Shown here: positions 12,611 to 24,289 of the stretch, in pieces | Numbering within the stretch: the stretch's first letter is position 1 | Layout of the letters: each line of letters opens with the position of its first letter | Translations under genes and position numbers: made by a program | Assembly (NCBI GenBank): GCA_963556495.2 | Contig: OY747712.1 | Span: forward strand, 8,706,581 to 8,770,580 | Reading direction: 5' to 3' | From: Valencia hispanica | Taxonomy: Eukaryota; Chordata; Actinopteri; Cyprinodontiformes; Valenciidae | DNA length: 64,000 bases | The notes under the pieces: model-generated | Databases searched by the model: none | The model's input: only the letters and a program-made list of their open reading frames with translations | What the model was told of the DNA's origin: nothing

Positions 12611-13100
12611 CATGTTTGTCCAGTGGCGTCCATAAGATACTTTTCCCACAGTCTTGGGGCTCATCAACATGTTTTTGGCAAATATTAGATGGACCTTTGT
12701 ATTCTTATCCGTCTTTGATGGTTTTCAGCTTGGAGCTACTCTCTTTTTTATTGTTGAATCATGAACTCTGACCTTAACTGAGGCAACTTTGGCCTGCAGT
12801 GCAGTAGTTATGGTTTTTGGTTCTTATGTGAGTTCCAGGAGGAGTTGTTTATGTGCTCTTTGAGTAAGTTTGGTAGTCCGACCACTACTACAAAGGTTAG
12901 CCATTGATCCATGTGTTCTCCAAAGTCTAAAAAACGGCTTTGTAGCCCTTTCCAGACTGAGAAATGTCACTGACTTTGTTTCTCATCTGTTCTTAAATTT
13001 CTTCAGAGAATCGTGATGTTTTTAGAGATCTTTCAGCATACTTCATGATATCAAACAGGTTTACATTTCTTGATTTCTAAATTCTACAGTTTTGGCAGCA
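12611..13100 (-). pseudogene. Tc1-like relic, part 1 (split by L2)
   Basis: Minus-strand Tc1 landmarks of the same subfamily as 4640-5400 are present: the catalytic-core side at 12611-12680, the region equivalent to HDSTIRRR near 12755-12780, and the helix-turn-helix side at 12930-13000. It ends in GGCAGCAATCA at 13094-13104, which is continued by ATCAGGCC at 17998, on the far side of the L2-like LINE. All frames are broken. Confidence 0.75.
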
Positions 13101-13801
13101 ATCAATTCAATTCAGTTTATTTATATAGCGCCAATTCACAACAGATGTCATCTCAAGGCACTTAACAAGAAGTCATTTCAATACATTTATACAAACATTC
13201 CAATCAGTTAAAAAGTTTCCTATTTAAGGAATCCCAGCAGATTGCGTCAGTCATTGGCGTGAGGTTGGGCCCCGTTGATGCAGACTTTCCAACCACAGCA
13301 ATCCTTCAGCAATCCCTCATACTGAGCAAGCATGTAGCGACGGTGGAGAGGAGAAACTCCCCTTTAACAGGAAGAAACCTCCAACAGAACCAGGCTCAGT
13401 AGGAGCGGCCATCTGCCACGACCGTCTGGGGGTTTGAGAAAGAGCAGAGACACAGAAGGAACAGAAGATCTGATATAAGAGAACTTTCTATGTTACAGAA
13501 AGTAACAAGTTGATAACAGGACACAGTGGATGTTCAGTTACTGGGAGGATCATCCCAGTCGATGCCCCCCGTCCAACAGGGCATTGCAGCCAAGCAGGAT
13601 ACCAGATCAGGTATATCTTCTATGGAGAGAAAAACACAGAGAAAACAAAGTTTACAGTTGAAATAACAATGTACTGTAATACAACTGGAGAGTCGTAGGA
13701 GAAAAGGAAGTAGAGTGAAGAAAATTGGTAAGTCTGTCCTCCAGCAGTCTAAGCCTATAGCAGCATAACTACAGAGATAGCTCAGGATGACCTTAGCCAC
13801 T

Positions 13802-16791
13802 CTAACTATAAGCTTTATCAAAAAGGAAAGTTTTAAGCCTGGCCTTAAAAGTAAACAGAGTTTCTGCCTCACGGACTAAAGCTGGGAGCTGGTTCCACAG
13901 GAGAGGAGCCTGATAACTAAAATATCTGCCTCCCATTCTACTTTTAGAAATCCTAGGAACTACAAGTAAACCTGCAGTCTGAAAGCGAAGGTCTCTGTTA
14001 GGAACATATGGAACAATTAGATCTCTGATGTATGATGGAGCTTGATTATTAAGGGCTTTATATGTAAGAAGAAGGATCTTAAATTCTATTCTGGATTTAA
14101 CAGGGAGCCAATGAAGGAAAGCTAAAACAGGAGAAATGTGATCTCTCTTTTTAATATTCATCAGAACTCTTGCTGCCGCATTTTGGATCAACTGAAGGCT
14201 TTTAATGTTATTTTGTGGACTACCTGATAGTAAAGAATTACAGTAGTCCAGCCTTGAGGTAACAAATGCATGGACTAGTTTCTCAGCATCACTCCTGGAC
14301 AGGATGTGTCTAATTTTAGCAATATTCCGGAGGTGAAAGAAATAAATCCTAGAAACCTGTTTAATATGGGATTTAAATGTCAAGTCTCGGTCAAAAATAA
14401 CGCTGAGGTTCTTTACGTTATTACTGGGGGCCAATTTAATGCCATCCAGATGAAGTGATTGACTAATCAGTTTCTGTTTAAGAACTTCTGGTCCAAAGAC
14501 AGCAACTTCTGTTTTGTCAGAATTTAAAAGCAAAAAGTTTAGGGTCATCCATGTTTTTATGTCTTCCAGACATGCCTGTAATCTACCTAACTGACTGGGT
14601 TCATCAGGATTTATGGATAAATATAGTTGTGTATCATCTGCATAGCTGTGGAAATTTGTCCCATGCTGTCTAATGATTCTACCAATTGGGAGCATATATA
14701 TGGTGAACAGAATTGGTCCAAGCACAGAACCCTGTGGAACTCCACAAGTAACCCTTGAGAGTGAAGATTTATCATTTAGATGAACAAACTGGAATCTATC
14801 AGACAAATATGATTTAAACCAGCCTAGTGTTGTTCCTTTGATCCCTGCAACATGTTCAAGCCTTTCTAAGAGAATATTATGATCGACTGTGTCAAAAGCA
14901 GCACTGAGATCTAACAAAACCAGAACAGACAAGTCCATTATCTGAGGCCATGAGAATATCATTAGTAACCTTCACCAGTGCTGTTTCAGTGCTATGATGA
15001 GCTCTAAAACCTGACTGAAACTCTTCAAACAGCTCGTTACTGTTTAGATGCTCACAGACTTGATTAGCAACAATTTTCTCAAGGACTTTGGATAAGAAAG
15101 GAAGGTTAGATATAGATCTGTAATTCACTAAGTCATCTTGATCAAGGGAAGGTTTCTTGACTAAAGGTTTAATCAGGGCTATTTTAAATTCCTGTGGTAC
15201 GTATCCGTTTACTAAGTATATTTTCATCATATCCAAAATGGGGCCAGGAACCAAATGGAACACTTCTTTAGATAATTTGGTTGGAATTGGGTCCAACATA
15301 CAAGTTGAAGGTTTAGATGAGGCTAATATTTTTGATAATTCCGAAAGCTCGACTGAATCAAAACAGCCTAAGCACAACTGAGGTTCTACAGTTCTTTCCA
15401 ATGCTGCCTCATTTACTGAGGAAGAAGTAATCATGTTTGGGAGGATGCCAATGATTTTATTTTTAATAGAATTCATTTTATTTATGAAGAATCCCATAAA
15501 ATCACTGCTAAGAGCTGGGGTAATAGTTAGCTCAACAGAGCTATGACTGTGTAAGTTTGGCAACTGTACTAAAAAGAAACCTAGGATTGTTTTTATTCAC
15601 CTCTATTAATGATGAAAAATATGCTGTTCTAGCTTGTCGAAGGGTCTTTTTATACAGCAGTAGACTGTTATTCCAGGTTAAATAGGAATCCTCTAGGTGT
15701 GTAGAGCGCCATTTTCTCTCCAACTTCCTAGTATTCTGCTTTAAAGTACGCAACTCTGCGTTGAACCAAGGAGTCAGCCTCCTATGGCTAGCCACTTTCT
15801 TTTTTAAGGGGGCTACACTATCTAATGCCAAAAGCAATGAGGATGTAACGCTGTGAACCAGATCATCAATTTCTGAAGGGTTAGAGATAGAATTGCTGCC
15901 ATCCACTGTGTTACCCTGACACACTAAGGAAAGTAAGAATGGAACAGATTCTTTAAAATTTGTTACAGCATTGTCTGATAAAGCTCTACTATAATGAAAT
16001 TTTCTTTCAGATTTAAAATGGTCAGTTAAAGTAAATTCAAAAGTTATTAAGAAGTGGTCAGACAGGACCGGGTTATGTGGGTGGACTGTTATTTCCTCAC
16101 ACTCAATACCGTATGTCAGTACAAGGTCCAAAGTGTGTTTACCCGAGTGGGTCGATCCCTGTACTTTTTGAGTAAAGCCGATTGAGTCTAAAATAGCATT
16201 AAAGGCTGCATTTAGGCTATCACTTTCAGTATCCACATGAATATTGAAGTCCCCCACTATAATAACCCTATCAGTATTTAATACTAAATCAGATAAAAAA
16301 TTTGAGATCTGATCCAAGAATTGAGTGTAAGGGCCTGGTGGACGATACAAAACCACAAACAAAAATGGTCTTAATGTTTTGCAACTTGGATGAGGAAAAT
16401 TAAGGGTTAGATGTTCAAAAGAACTGTAGCTATCAATTGGTCTGGGACTAATTAGTAAATCAGAACGGAAAATGGTTGCAACTCCTCCTCGCCCAGTACT
16501 TCTAGGAATGTGAAAATTTAAATGACTGGAAGGAGTTGACTCATTTATACTGACATAATCCTCCTGCTGCAACCAGGTATCTGTGAGACAAAGGAAATCA
16601 ATGTGATTATCACAAATCAAGTCATTTACTAACAAAGTCTTTGAGGAGAGAGATCTTATGTTTAATAAACCACATTTAATAGATTTATTTTTCTGTTCAG
16701 TCAAAGTCTTATTTATCTTTATGAGATTTCCATAATTTGCTTTTGTTGGCTTAACTTTTAATCCATTTAATTTTGGCCGTGGGCAAGACAC
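13802..16791 (-). pseudogene. L2-like LINE ORF2: endonuclease plus reverse transcriptase (two frameshifts)
   Basis: Three overlapping frames make up one former protein of about 1,000 residues. Frame 1 (16791 to 15541, 416 codons) is the APE-type endonuclease: LLNIRSL (N44), TDTWL (D71, where the family has glutamate), [13 protein letters not shown] (D181, N183), LDLVL (D222) and SDHF (D245, H246). Frame 2 (15563 to 14892) holds the linker and the first reverse transcriptase blocks (PLVKKPSLD, NYRSISNLPFLSKVLEK, FQSGFRAHHSTETAL). Frame 3 (14962 to 13802, 386 codons) holds motif A (LLDLSAAFDTVDH, D18), motif B (GVPQGSVLGP) and motif C (SYADD, D109-D110), then the conserved C-terminal domain ending in FLFDKAYS. 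Frames 1 to 2 and 2 to 3 are joined by frameshifts near 15550 and 14930. Key RT residues survive, so decay is modest. Confidence 0.85.
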
Positions 16792-17717
16792 TGTTTCTAT
16801 AGGGTAATGGGTGGGTTACAGTACAGAAGCAGCAGAGAGGTGGGTCTGGTCTAATAAATTCGGCCATATTCCTAGAAAGAAGAGCTGCTCCATCCAAAGT
16901 GGGATGGATGCCGTCTCTCCGGATCAGACCAGGTTTTCCCCAAAATGTTCTCAAGTTATCAATGTAGCCCACATCGTTTGCAGGATACCACCTAGACAAC
17001 CATTGATGGAATGACAGCATGCGGCTAAACATGTCACTGGTCCGATCAGGCAGGGGACCAGAAAACATTACAGAGTCTGACATTGTTTTGGCAAACTTAT
17101 ACACTGAAGCAACACTCATTTTAGTGACCTCCGATTGGCGTAACCGGGTGTCATTACCGCGAGCATGAATAACAATCTTACTGTATTTACGCTTATCTTT
17201 AGCCAGCAGTTTCAGGTAGGATTTGATGTCGCCCCGTACTGGCCCCTGGCAAGCATTTGACTATGGTCAATGGTGTCTCTAATGCCACGTTTCTGACTAT
17301 GGAGCTGCCAATTACCAGGGTCGGCTTCTCAGCGGGTGTGTCATTGAGCGGGGAAAATCTGTTAGAAACGCGGACCGGTTGGTGGTGGCCCGGGGGCTGG
17401 GTCCTAGAACTATGCTTCCTACGTACAGTCACCCAGCCGGCCTGAGGTCCCGGCTGCGCGGGCTCTACCGGAGGACAGCTAGGGGGTTCTATCCTTGTTG
17501 GCTCCGCGCTGGCTAAAGGGCTTCGGCTATCTGCTGGTTTTTCAACAGCACGGAGCCATGCTTCTAATTCTGATACCCTCGCCTCCAAAGCTACAAAAAT
17601 ATTACATTTATTACAGTTACCATTATCACTAAAGGAGGCAGGGAAGTAACGAAACATATGACAGAGAGAGCAAGAGAGAAGAGAAGAGTTAGAGACAGGA
17701 GAGAGAAGAGTAGCCAT
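16751..17717 (-). pseudogene. L2-like LINE ORF1 with SGNH-esterase-type domain (frameshifted)
   Basis: The first frame (17717 to 17199, 172 codons) begins MATLLSPV. It has a cysteine cluster resembling a small zinc-binding or PHD-like segment (CSLCHMF, CNKC), a short coiled-coil-like stretch ([13 protein letters not shown]), a proline-rich linker and then the esterase start [12 protein letters not shown] frameshift near 17230 moves the reading to another frame, where IVIHARGNDTRLR and RRDGIHPTLDGAALLSRN follow (16751-17190). GSS, GND and DGIH correspond to blocks I, III and V of SGNH hydrolases, the arrangement known for ORF1 proteins of CR1/L2-group LINEs. ORF1 proteins bind element RNA; the esterase role is not settled. 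The last 41 bases overlap the start of ORF2. Confidence 0.8.
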
Positions 17718-17997
17718 AGCCGCAATGAAGCTAAGCTAACTGAGCTAGCGAGACCTTACCACCCCAAGAAAAGCTGTGTGGAACGCAAGGAGTTCCCAAA
17801 ACGTAAAGTGCACCACCACAAAACGTGTGTTTTAGTGTGCTTGTGTGTTAAAATAACTTAGAAAGGCCTTAGCACAGAGAAAACAAGATCAATTCAAGAG
17901 AGTCTGAACACCAAACAGCTTACAGGGAGCACAACAGGAAATTACGCAATACGGCTTACCCCCGTCGAATCGCAGGAAAGGATTCTTACTGTATATT

Positions 17998-18090
17998 ATC
18001 AGGCCTTGTTGATTCTAGTGAAGATGAACTCAGTGTTTAATCAGTCAATTCATGATTTAAAAAAGGAGGCAAATACTTCTCGACATGGAA
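17998..18090 (-). pseudogene. Tc1-like relic, part 2
   Basis: Sequence starting ATCAGGCC and ending in the GGAGGCAAATACTTCTC segment continues the Tc1 relic of 12611-13100 toward its leader and terminal repeat. It contains no coding sequence. The match to the region beyond the transposase start of the 4640-5400 subfamily is from recognition of the family, not alignment. Confidence 0.6.
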
Positions 18091-20204
18091 CCAGTTTAGT
18101 TTTATGAAGCACAAACTGAGAGGACTCATCTTATTTTATGTTATCTCTGAAACGACACAAAGCCATGCTTCTTTCATTAAGATCTGGGCACCATGTTTTT
18201 TTGATTATTTTATCCTAAAAATGGCAAAGAAATAAAATATGCAAAAAAGAGAACGCTTCAAAATCCCCAAAAAATTCCCTTAGAAAATAAACATATCTAA
18301 TGCATAACAGAAACAGTCGGAATTACTATAGTTTTAGATGTTTTGTTTACAGAAGAGAGAGTTGAACTCTAGCTGGTAGTAGTTACTGCCTTTGCTGGGT
18401 TCTGGGATTTAATGCCAGAGATGTTCAAAAATTATGCAAATTAAAGGAAGCCCAGAGGGACTATTTTATTGGCAGCTGAGACATAAAGTTGCTGGATTTC
18501 TTTATGCATAGGTGTTCTTCAATTTACTCCAACAGTTTGTCCAACAATTACAGTTTTACTGTGATGGAAAGGGGTTGGAGGAGTTCAGTCAGAGGTTTGA
18601 ACTTAAAAAAAAAGACCATCACTTCCTGTGATATGGTCAACAGAACTGCCACTGTAATACAAGCTGATTGCAAGGTCAGTAAAGGGACTCCGTGGTCACC
18701 AGGCCACTTTGAACAGGAGCAGTGCAATTAACATAGTCACACTGTTTACCTGGACATGTCATGTTTGTAAGTTTTAATGACTCCAAGTACAGACAGCAAA
18801 CCCAGACGACAAGAGACCTAATCTTTCTTTCAAATATTTGTTCACAATAAAGTTAGTGAACGTGAGAGCGGGAGTCTGAGGAAGTGGTGAAGCGTCTAAG
18901 GATTCCAGCAAACGGGAGCGGGGACTGAGGAGACAGGTAAGTGGTTAATTGCGGTTGAGGGTACAGGAGTGTGAATATAAGTAACGGAAGAGAGCTTACT
19001 CGGGGGTCGGCTTCAGAGAAGCTTGGAGGAGGTCTGCAGAAAACAGTTACTTAGTCTGGCTGGTGAGCGGATGGTTTGAGTGAGTGATGAGCCCTTTGTT
19101 CTGCGCAGGTGGAGACGGTGGCGGGCGGACAGGCAGGCATAGGAGAGCAGCGGAGTTCAGGTGAGTAATAATTCTGATTCCAAGTGAAAGTGGAATGGAG
19201 ACTGACCAGAGATGAAATCCAGGACCCAAAGCAGAATGCTGCCGGGAGGTCGATGAATGAGGTCTGTTGGGAAAAAGCAGGTGAGGAAGGTATCAACAGG
19301 AGTCGTCTTACTAGAGAGTTCAGTAAACAAGACTGAAGGCTTAATCTGGCTTGTGTACCACGCTAGTGCCAGAACCATTTGGCATCAGGCTCCAGAATCT
19401 ACTTCCCTTAAGAATGGTGCTGCTGATGGATCTGATGAGAAGCACCTGCTTCAGAACCTGCCAGTCACGCCCCCCTGCAGAAACAAGGTAGAAACAAACA
19501 CACACATCCACTCACCCAGCACACAGCTGCTGAGACCTAACAGGACAGCCCTAAAGGGGTTCTCGAAGAACGTTTCTGACAACTGGAAAATGTTCTTTGA
19601 GCCTCTAAATAGCATATGAAAATTTGTTGTGGCTGAAAGTAGCCCAGAAGCCCTGATAAATGGCCAAATACAACCCCATAATAAAGCCCTACAATTGAAA
19701 GACTGGTTTTCCGCACCCACTCGTGAATATTAAATTAGCTGTGTGCTGATTTTTGATGGTTTTTGATGGCTCTAAGACGACAGGGTTAATAGTTCTATAA
19801 CCAACATTTACATACTGCTGACACTGAAGTGGGCAAGGACATATAAATTTAGGTCGGTGTATCTACAGTCTATGACGCATTATTAGAGCTTTGCCCAGAC
19901 TAGCCTGTTTCTTCGCAGCAATTACAAAATTATGAATTTGCATAGGAAAGCAGGTCGGACAGGGCACAGAATTTTTGGCATGGTACATTTGACACCCCAA
20001 ACTGTCTAAATTAAATAACAAGGTACATTTTTAAATGAAACCTACAAAAAAATATAATTACAACCGTGTAAATATGTGGATAAATGTCCCTTAGAAAAGT
20101 GGACATCAGATGTATGCTTTTTGTAGTCTTCAACAACATTATGATATAATCCTGGCTAAATAGTAGAATGCATTGGTAGAATTCACTTTAAATGATCCTG
20201 GCCC
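18091..20204. other. Unique or unclassified sequence, no gene seen
   Basis: 18850-19300 is richer in G and C, with purine-rich blocks and several GGTGAG/GGTAAG strings that could mimic splice donors. Overlapping frames of 60-120 codons lie on both strands at 19047-19720 without any recognised domain. I cannot assign it to a repeat family or a gene. Confidence 0.4.
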
Positions 20205-20440
20205 AGGCCCAGCTTTCACAAACAAACTTTCATCAAGCCGTCCATATGACTGGGGTTGATGCTTTCAGCTTAGTGTTGATCTGCTTTATCCATAACTGAA
20301 TCAGTTTTGATGTGTATTTTGGATTATTATCCTGTTGAAACACCCCCATGTAGCCTTTGATTATTATTTTATCCACCAATTATGAAGAAACAACCCGGTA
20401 ACATGACACTACCACCACCATGCTTGACAGTTCAATAGTT
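20205..20440 (-). pseudogene. Short Tc1-like fragment
   Basis: The segment around 20310-20440, with CATGACACTACCACCACCAT, corresponds to the catalytic-core DNA of minus-strand Tc1 relics (compare 7008-7040). No frame survives and no terminal repeats are seen. Confidence 0.4.
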
Positions 20441-20509
20441 TTCGTAGGTTTGAAATTTCCAGTCGGAGTCCTCAAAACATATTTCCTGTTATTTTGGCTA
20501 CATCATTCA

Positions 20510-21120
20510 ATCAATCAAATGTTATTTATAAAGCGCTTTCCATACAACAATTGCAATTTAAAGTGCTTTACAGAATTAAAATGGCCCTACAAAGACCACA
20601 TTCCTATCCCCCCCCAGGCCCAACCTTCATGCACATACACACTTAAAGGAACATGGGGCAGGATTTTTAAATAAAGTAAACATTCATGTCCAGTTTTTTA
20701 ATGCTCTTGGGTGATGAAGCGTTATAAACCAAAAAGAATGAGCCCACCCACGTATCGTTCCATTTTCCTAAACTGGCTGTGTGCTGCAAAATGTGTTACA
20801 GTTCGGGCCCGAATTTCCCACGCCGTCCTCCCGGTGTGACGTCAATTGACACTGCTTGTGTCTGGGCACTGACCAAGGGCGCCCAGAGGAGGCAAGGCCG
20901 AGAAACCCACCTCCACCCAGGCGCTACCTGGATAGTACCCAGGCAGCCACAGCCAACCACCGCTCCCGAGGCATAGAGCTCCCATAGAGGAAACACTGGA
21001 AGGACGATTAAAATAACAGGTTAAAATATAAAAATAAACAGTGTATAATATGATAAGATTAAATAGTAAAGCACTGATAAAATGTAGTATGTAAAACATG
21101 CAGAGCAATTAAACAGACTA
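20510..21120 (-). repeat. LINE 3' end, copy A (with 35500-36425)
   Basis: The left end is a TTTATAAAGCGC LINE terminus with an AATCAATCAAA tail. The body, with AGGCAAGGCCGAGAAACCC, GAGGAAACACTGGA and ACATGCAGAGCAATTAAAC, is shared in the same order with 35500-36060. Only untranslated 3' sequence remains; the copy is truncated before any coding part. The open frames here are by-products of GC-rich 3' untranslated sequence. Confidence 0.75.
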
Positions 21121-22204
21121 TAATAAATAACAAAAAAATTACTCAATCTTTATTGTTTCCAATTATAAAACACTTCTCCAAAATGTTTATTGTGTCCCTT
21201 TGTATAATTTTGTATTAAATAAAATTCCCATTAAATTCAGATTTTTGCATCAAGTTAATTAAAAACTAAAGCAAATTTCTCCCCAATAGTAGTGTATGTG
21301 AACTTCTAACCTTGAACTGTAAGTACTTTTAGTAGAACAACTTAAAAGCAACCATCAAGCTGGAACTTCTGCTAGGAAAATAATAGAGTGTGTTTCTGGC
21401 CACAATTAGGAAGTTATAATTACACCACCAGACGGTTCCTCTAACTACAGTACACACCAGAAGCTACTCTTCAGAAGTTCAAAACTGTGCCAAATGTAAG
21501 AAAACATGTACTTTCCGTCTTTTGTTATTTGTCTTACTGCACATATGCCCTGCTCTGCTTCAGAGTGTTTATTCAGCTATCCAACCCCAACTAAAAACCC
21601 ATCAGGGGAAAAACAACTGCTGCACATCTGCAATTTCACCCATCTTATGTGGTTTTACTTCCACAGCTTGCTTCTGGCTAGCATGTTTCGTTTGTATGTG
21701 GACTGTGGCTGTTATTTTTCCGAACATTAATTATACTAAAGTTAAAAAGAACAATTGTGTACTTGTGTTTACTTCTAGAACATGTTACAGTTATGTGAAT
21801 ATTACTATCATCTTTGTAATTTTAGTAATAACTAATTTTTAATTTTCATATGCAGTATATATTTAATCTCAACACCCTCAACACTAGGTACCCCTGTTTT
21901 TTTGTTCTTATAAGTGAAGGAAGGATAATTAATCAAACAAATTTATTTAATAAATTGGAAGTATTTATCATTTTCAGGAAACAATTCTAATCCCCCTATT
22001 CATAAAAAGCGTCATGTATCTGCCCCTTCTTGCATCCACATTTAACACTCCAACATCTTCTCAGATTTTGACTTCCAATAGTGTCATTGCAATCTCAAAT
22101 ATTTGAAGATAACCCAAGAAACAATTAAATGTCTCCAAATAAAAACTGCTAAAAAATTGATAAAATATCAGTTGTAATTTCAAAAAAATTTGTTAAATTG
22201 GGTC
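21121..22204. other. AT-rich sequence, no gene seen
   Basis: Frames of 74 and 106 codons overlap at 21506-21842 but show only hydrophobic low-complexity residues. No repeat family recognised. Confidence 0.4.
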
Positions 22205-23706
22205 TCTCTGGTACAGTACTTGGCTAGTTCGAGTCTTACCTAAAGAACACGGACTTCTTTCTTTCAATAGAAAACTTTTCATCAGAATGAACAGAAATCG
22301 CATGTGAGGTGTCCCTGGGCTCCGTCCTGGGGCCCCTCTTATTTAATATCTACATGCTCCTACTAGCCCAGATTATAACAACCAATAGGATTAACTACCA
22401 TAACTATGCAGATGATTCTCAGCTCCATATTAAGATGTTACCAGGTGACTTTGAACCCATCCAACCCCTAAGTAAATGCATCGAGCAAATCAATGGATGG
22501 ATGTGCCATAACTTTCTCCAGCTGAACAGAAATAAAACAGAAGTTATTACTTTTGGACCTAAAGAGGAACAATGGAGAGTCAGCACACAGCTTCAGTTAA
22601 TACAGCTAGAAACTACTGATCAGGCCCGAAATTTAGGTGTAGTGATGGACTCAGACCTGAACCTCCAGGGTCACATAAAGGCAATAACAAGGTCAGGCTT
22701 CTATCACCTGAAGAACTTTTCTAGGATTAAAGGACTGGTGTCGCAACAGGACCTAGAAAAACTCATCCATGTGTTTATCTTTAGTCGGATTGATTACTGC
22801 AACAGCGTCCTCACAGGTCTGCCGAAAAAGTAAATTAGACTGTTGCAGCTGATCCAGAACACTGCTGCTCGTGTCCTCACTGGAACTAGGAAAGAAGAGT
22901 CTTTGAACTGGCTCCCTGTAGCTCAGAGAATAGACTTCAAAATACTTTTACTAGTTTATAAATCATTGAATGGCTTAGCACCAAAGTATATATAAGATCT
23001 GCTGTTACTATACCAACCCCACCAGACCACTCAGGTTCTCTAACTCCAGTCTACTCAACATCCCTAGAATTAGAACCAAACACGGAGAAGCAGGTTTGAG
23101 TTTCTATGGTCCTCTAATCTGGAACAAACTTCCAGACAACTGCAAAGCTGCTGAAACACTCTCAAGAAGTCATCAGGCCCAACTCGGAGCAGCTGCTCCT
23201 GATGAGATTCTCACCAGCCACTCACCTCTATGGCGCTCAGTCATCAACCTTGTTATGACGCATAGCTCCTACGACTCCAACCTGAGTTGTATTCCAAGAT
23301 TCAGCTGCTTCCTACGGCCAAGAGCTTATCCAAGCTCCTCGCACCATGAGTTCCAGCTGAAATCCAGGTTCGTCCATTTCCTCTGGTCCAGCCGGACCTT
23401 TGGCTCCATCCTCTCCCTGCACTTGAAACATCCATCTTCCAAGCAGTGATCTCCATCTGATCTCTGCAATCGTGACAAACACTGAGTTCTTTTAAATCAC
23501 AACTAAAAACGTATCTGTTTAGAGCTGCCTTTGAGTAATGCTTTGATATATCATGTTTTATGTATGATTCTTGCTGTTTTTACATTTTATGCTTTGTCTG
23601 TGTTTTACTGCTACTTTTATTTTACCTCCTAATGATGTAAAGCACCTTGAATCACCTTGTTGTTGAAAGTGTGCTACACAAATAAAATTGCCTTGCCATG
23701 CCTTAA
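22205..23706 (+). pseudogene. L2/Rex1-type LINE relic (3' half), carrying an insertion
   Basis: The translated blocks are a motif B region ([13 protein letters not shown]; the preceding VPQG is damaged, apparently by loss of two bases near 22315), motif C ([10 protein letters not shown]), [19 protein letters not shown] and [16 protein letters not shown] (22309-22833). After a stop the C-terminal domain continues in pieces to 23160 (KLPDNCKAAETL). It resumes at 23477 after a 316-bp insert (LSSFKSQLKTYLFRAAFE). The 3' end is AATAAAATTGCCTTGCC. Two 3' ends of the same family lie on the minus strand at 27365-27790 and 56352-56510. Everything 5' of about motif B is missing, as is usual for incomplete reverse transcription. 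Confidence 0.8.
23161..23476. mobile_element. Unidentified 316-bp insertion with 7-bp target duplication
   Basis: AAACACT occurs at 23154-23160 and again at 23477-23483; removing the segment between restores the LINE C-terminal reading frame exactly. The insert is pyrimidine-rich and has no poly-A tail or visible terminal inverted repeat. Its 76-codon open frame (part of 23096-23449) has no known motif. Inverted, it begins GTCACGATTGCAG, which is loosely LTR-like, but the other edge lacks the expected CA. I cannot name the element. Confidence 0.7.
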
Positions 23707-24052
23707 ATTAAAGAAATACTCTTGATGACTTTGTTAAATATGGATAAATACTTTTTTAAATGCTAAAAGTAAAAAAATCATAAAAATTAATTGATAATGG
23801 ATATGGATCAACTAAGAGCTATAGGTGAAAAATAAATAGCATCGCCTGCCACCTTTCAGGTATTATACAAATAAGAAAAAAAAATCATATTCACTCTTAC
23901 AATCACTAAAATCACATTAAGGTCAGCATATAAGCTGTATCATACGCTCAGTAACATAATATGCAGTTAAAGAAAATGTGGTATGCGTCTTAAAATGTTA
24001 GACATGAACTTTTTGGAATTTCACCTTAACAATGGTGTAAACATTGAGAAGT
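23707..24052. other. AT-rich sequence, nothing recognised
   Basis: No frame, repeat or structured motif of note. Confidence 0.4.
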
Positions 24053-24289
24053 TGTCACATTCTTGGGTGTTTGGGTTTTAGTTTTAGTTTGCGTTTGATT
24101 ATTTTCTTGTGGGTGATTTATGTTCAACAAGTCTGCCATCGTTCATTGCTAGATTCTTCAGTTCGTCTTGCTGTTCCATCTCATGTTTACCTTATTTGAA
24201 GTCCGATCTGTTCTCTTTTTATAATTAAATCTTCAATATGCACCATTCTGTGTGTGGCTTGGCTCTTCCTCGATCTCACACTTCCTAAA
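24053..24289 (+). mobile_element. Candidate solo LTR
   Basis: The 237-bp segment begins TGTCACATTC, a common LTR start, and is flanked by AGAAGT at 24047-24052 and 24290-24295, a perfect 6-bp duplication. A polyadenylation-like AATTAAA lies at about 24223. The last bases are CTAAA rather than CA, so the right end is either mutated or misplaced. No internal coding sequence, as expected of a solo LTR. Confidence 0.4.

Larger units (their letters stand above)
13101..17997 (-). mobile_element. Near-complete L2-like LINE (4.9 kb)
   Basis: The 3' end (left) is the repeated AATTGAATTG tail preceded by the typical TTTATATAGCGCC element end. The 5' end (right) is fixed near 17997 because the interrupted Tc1 relic resumes at 17998. 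On the minus strand the order is 5' leader (about 280 bp), ORF1 (17717 to 16751), ORF2 (16791 to 13802) and a 700-bp 3' untranslated region. ATCA occurs at both edges (13101-13104, 17998-18001), a possible short target duplication or shared base overlap. Frameshifts in both ORFs make this copy inactive, but it is the most complete LINE of this type here. Solo 3' ends of the same family lie at 35240-35395 and, more decayed, 61213-61270. Confidence 0.85.

Noticed and set aside
19047..19720. Cluster of 60-120 codon frames on both strands
   Set aside because: Opposed frames with no shared conservation; likely due to local base composition.
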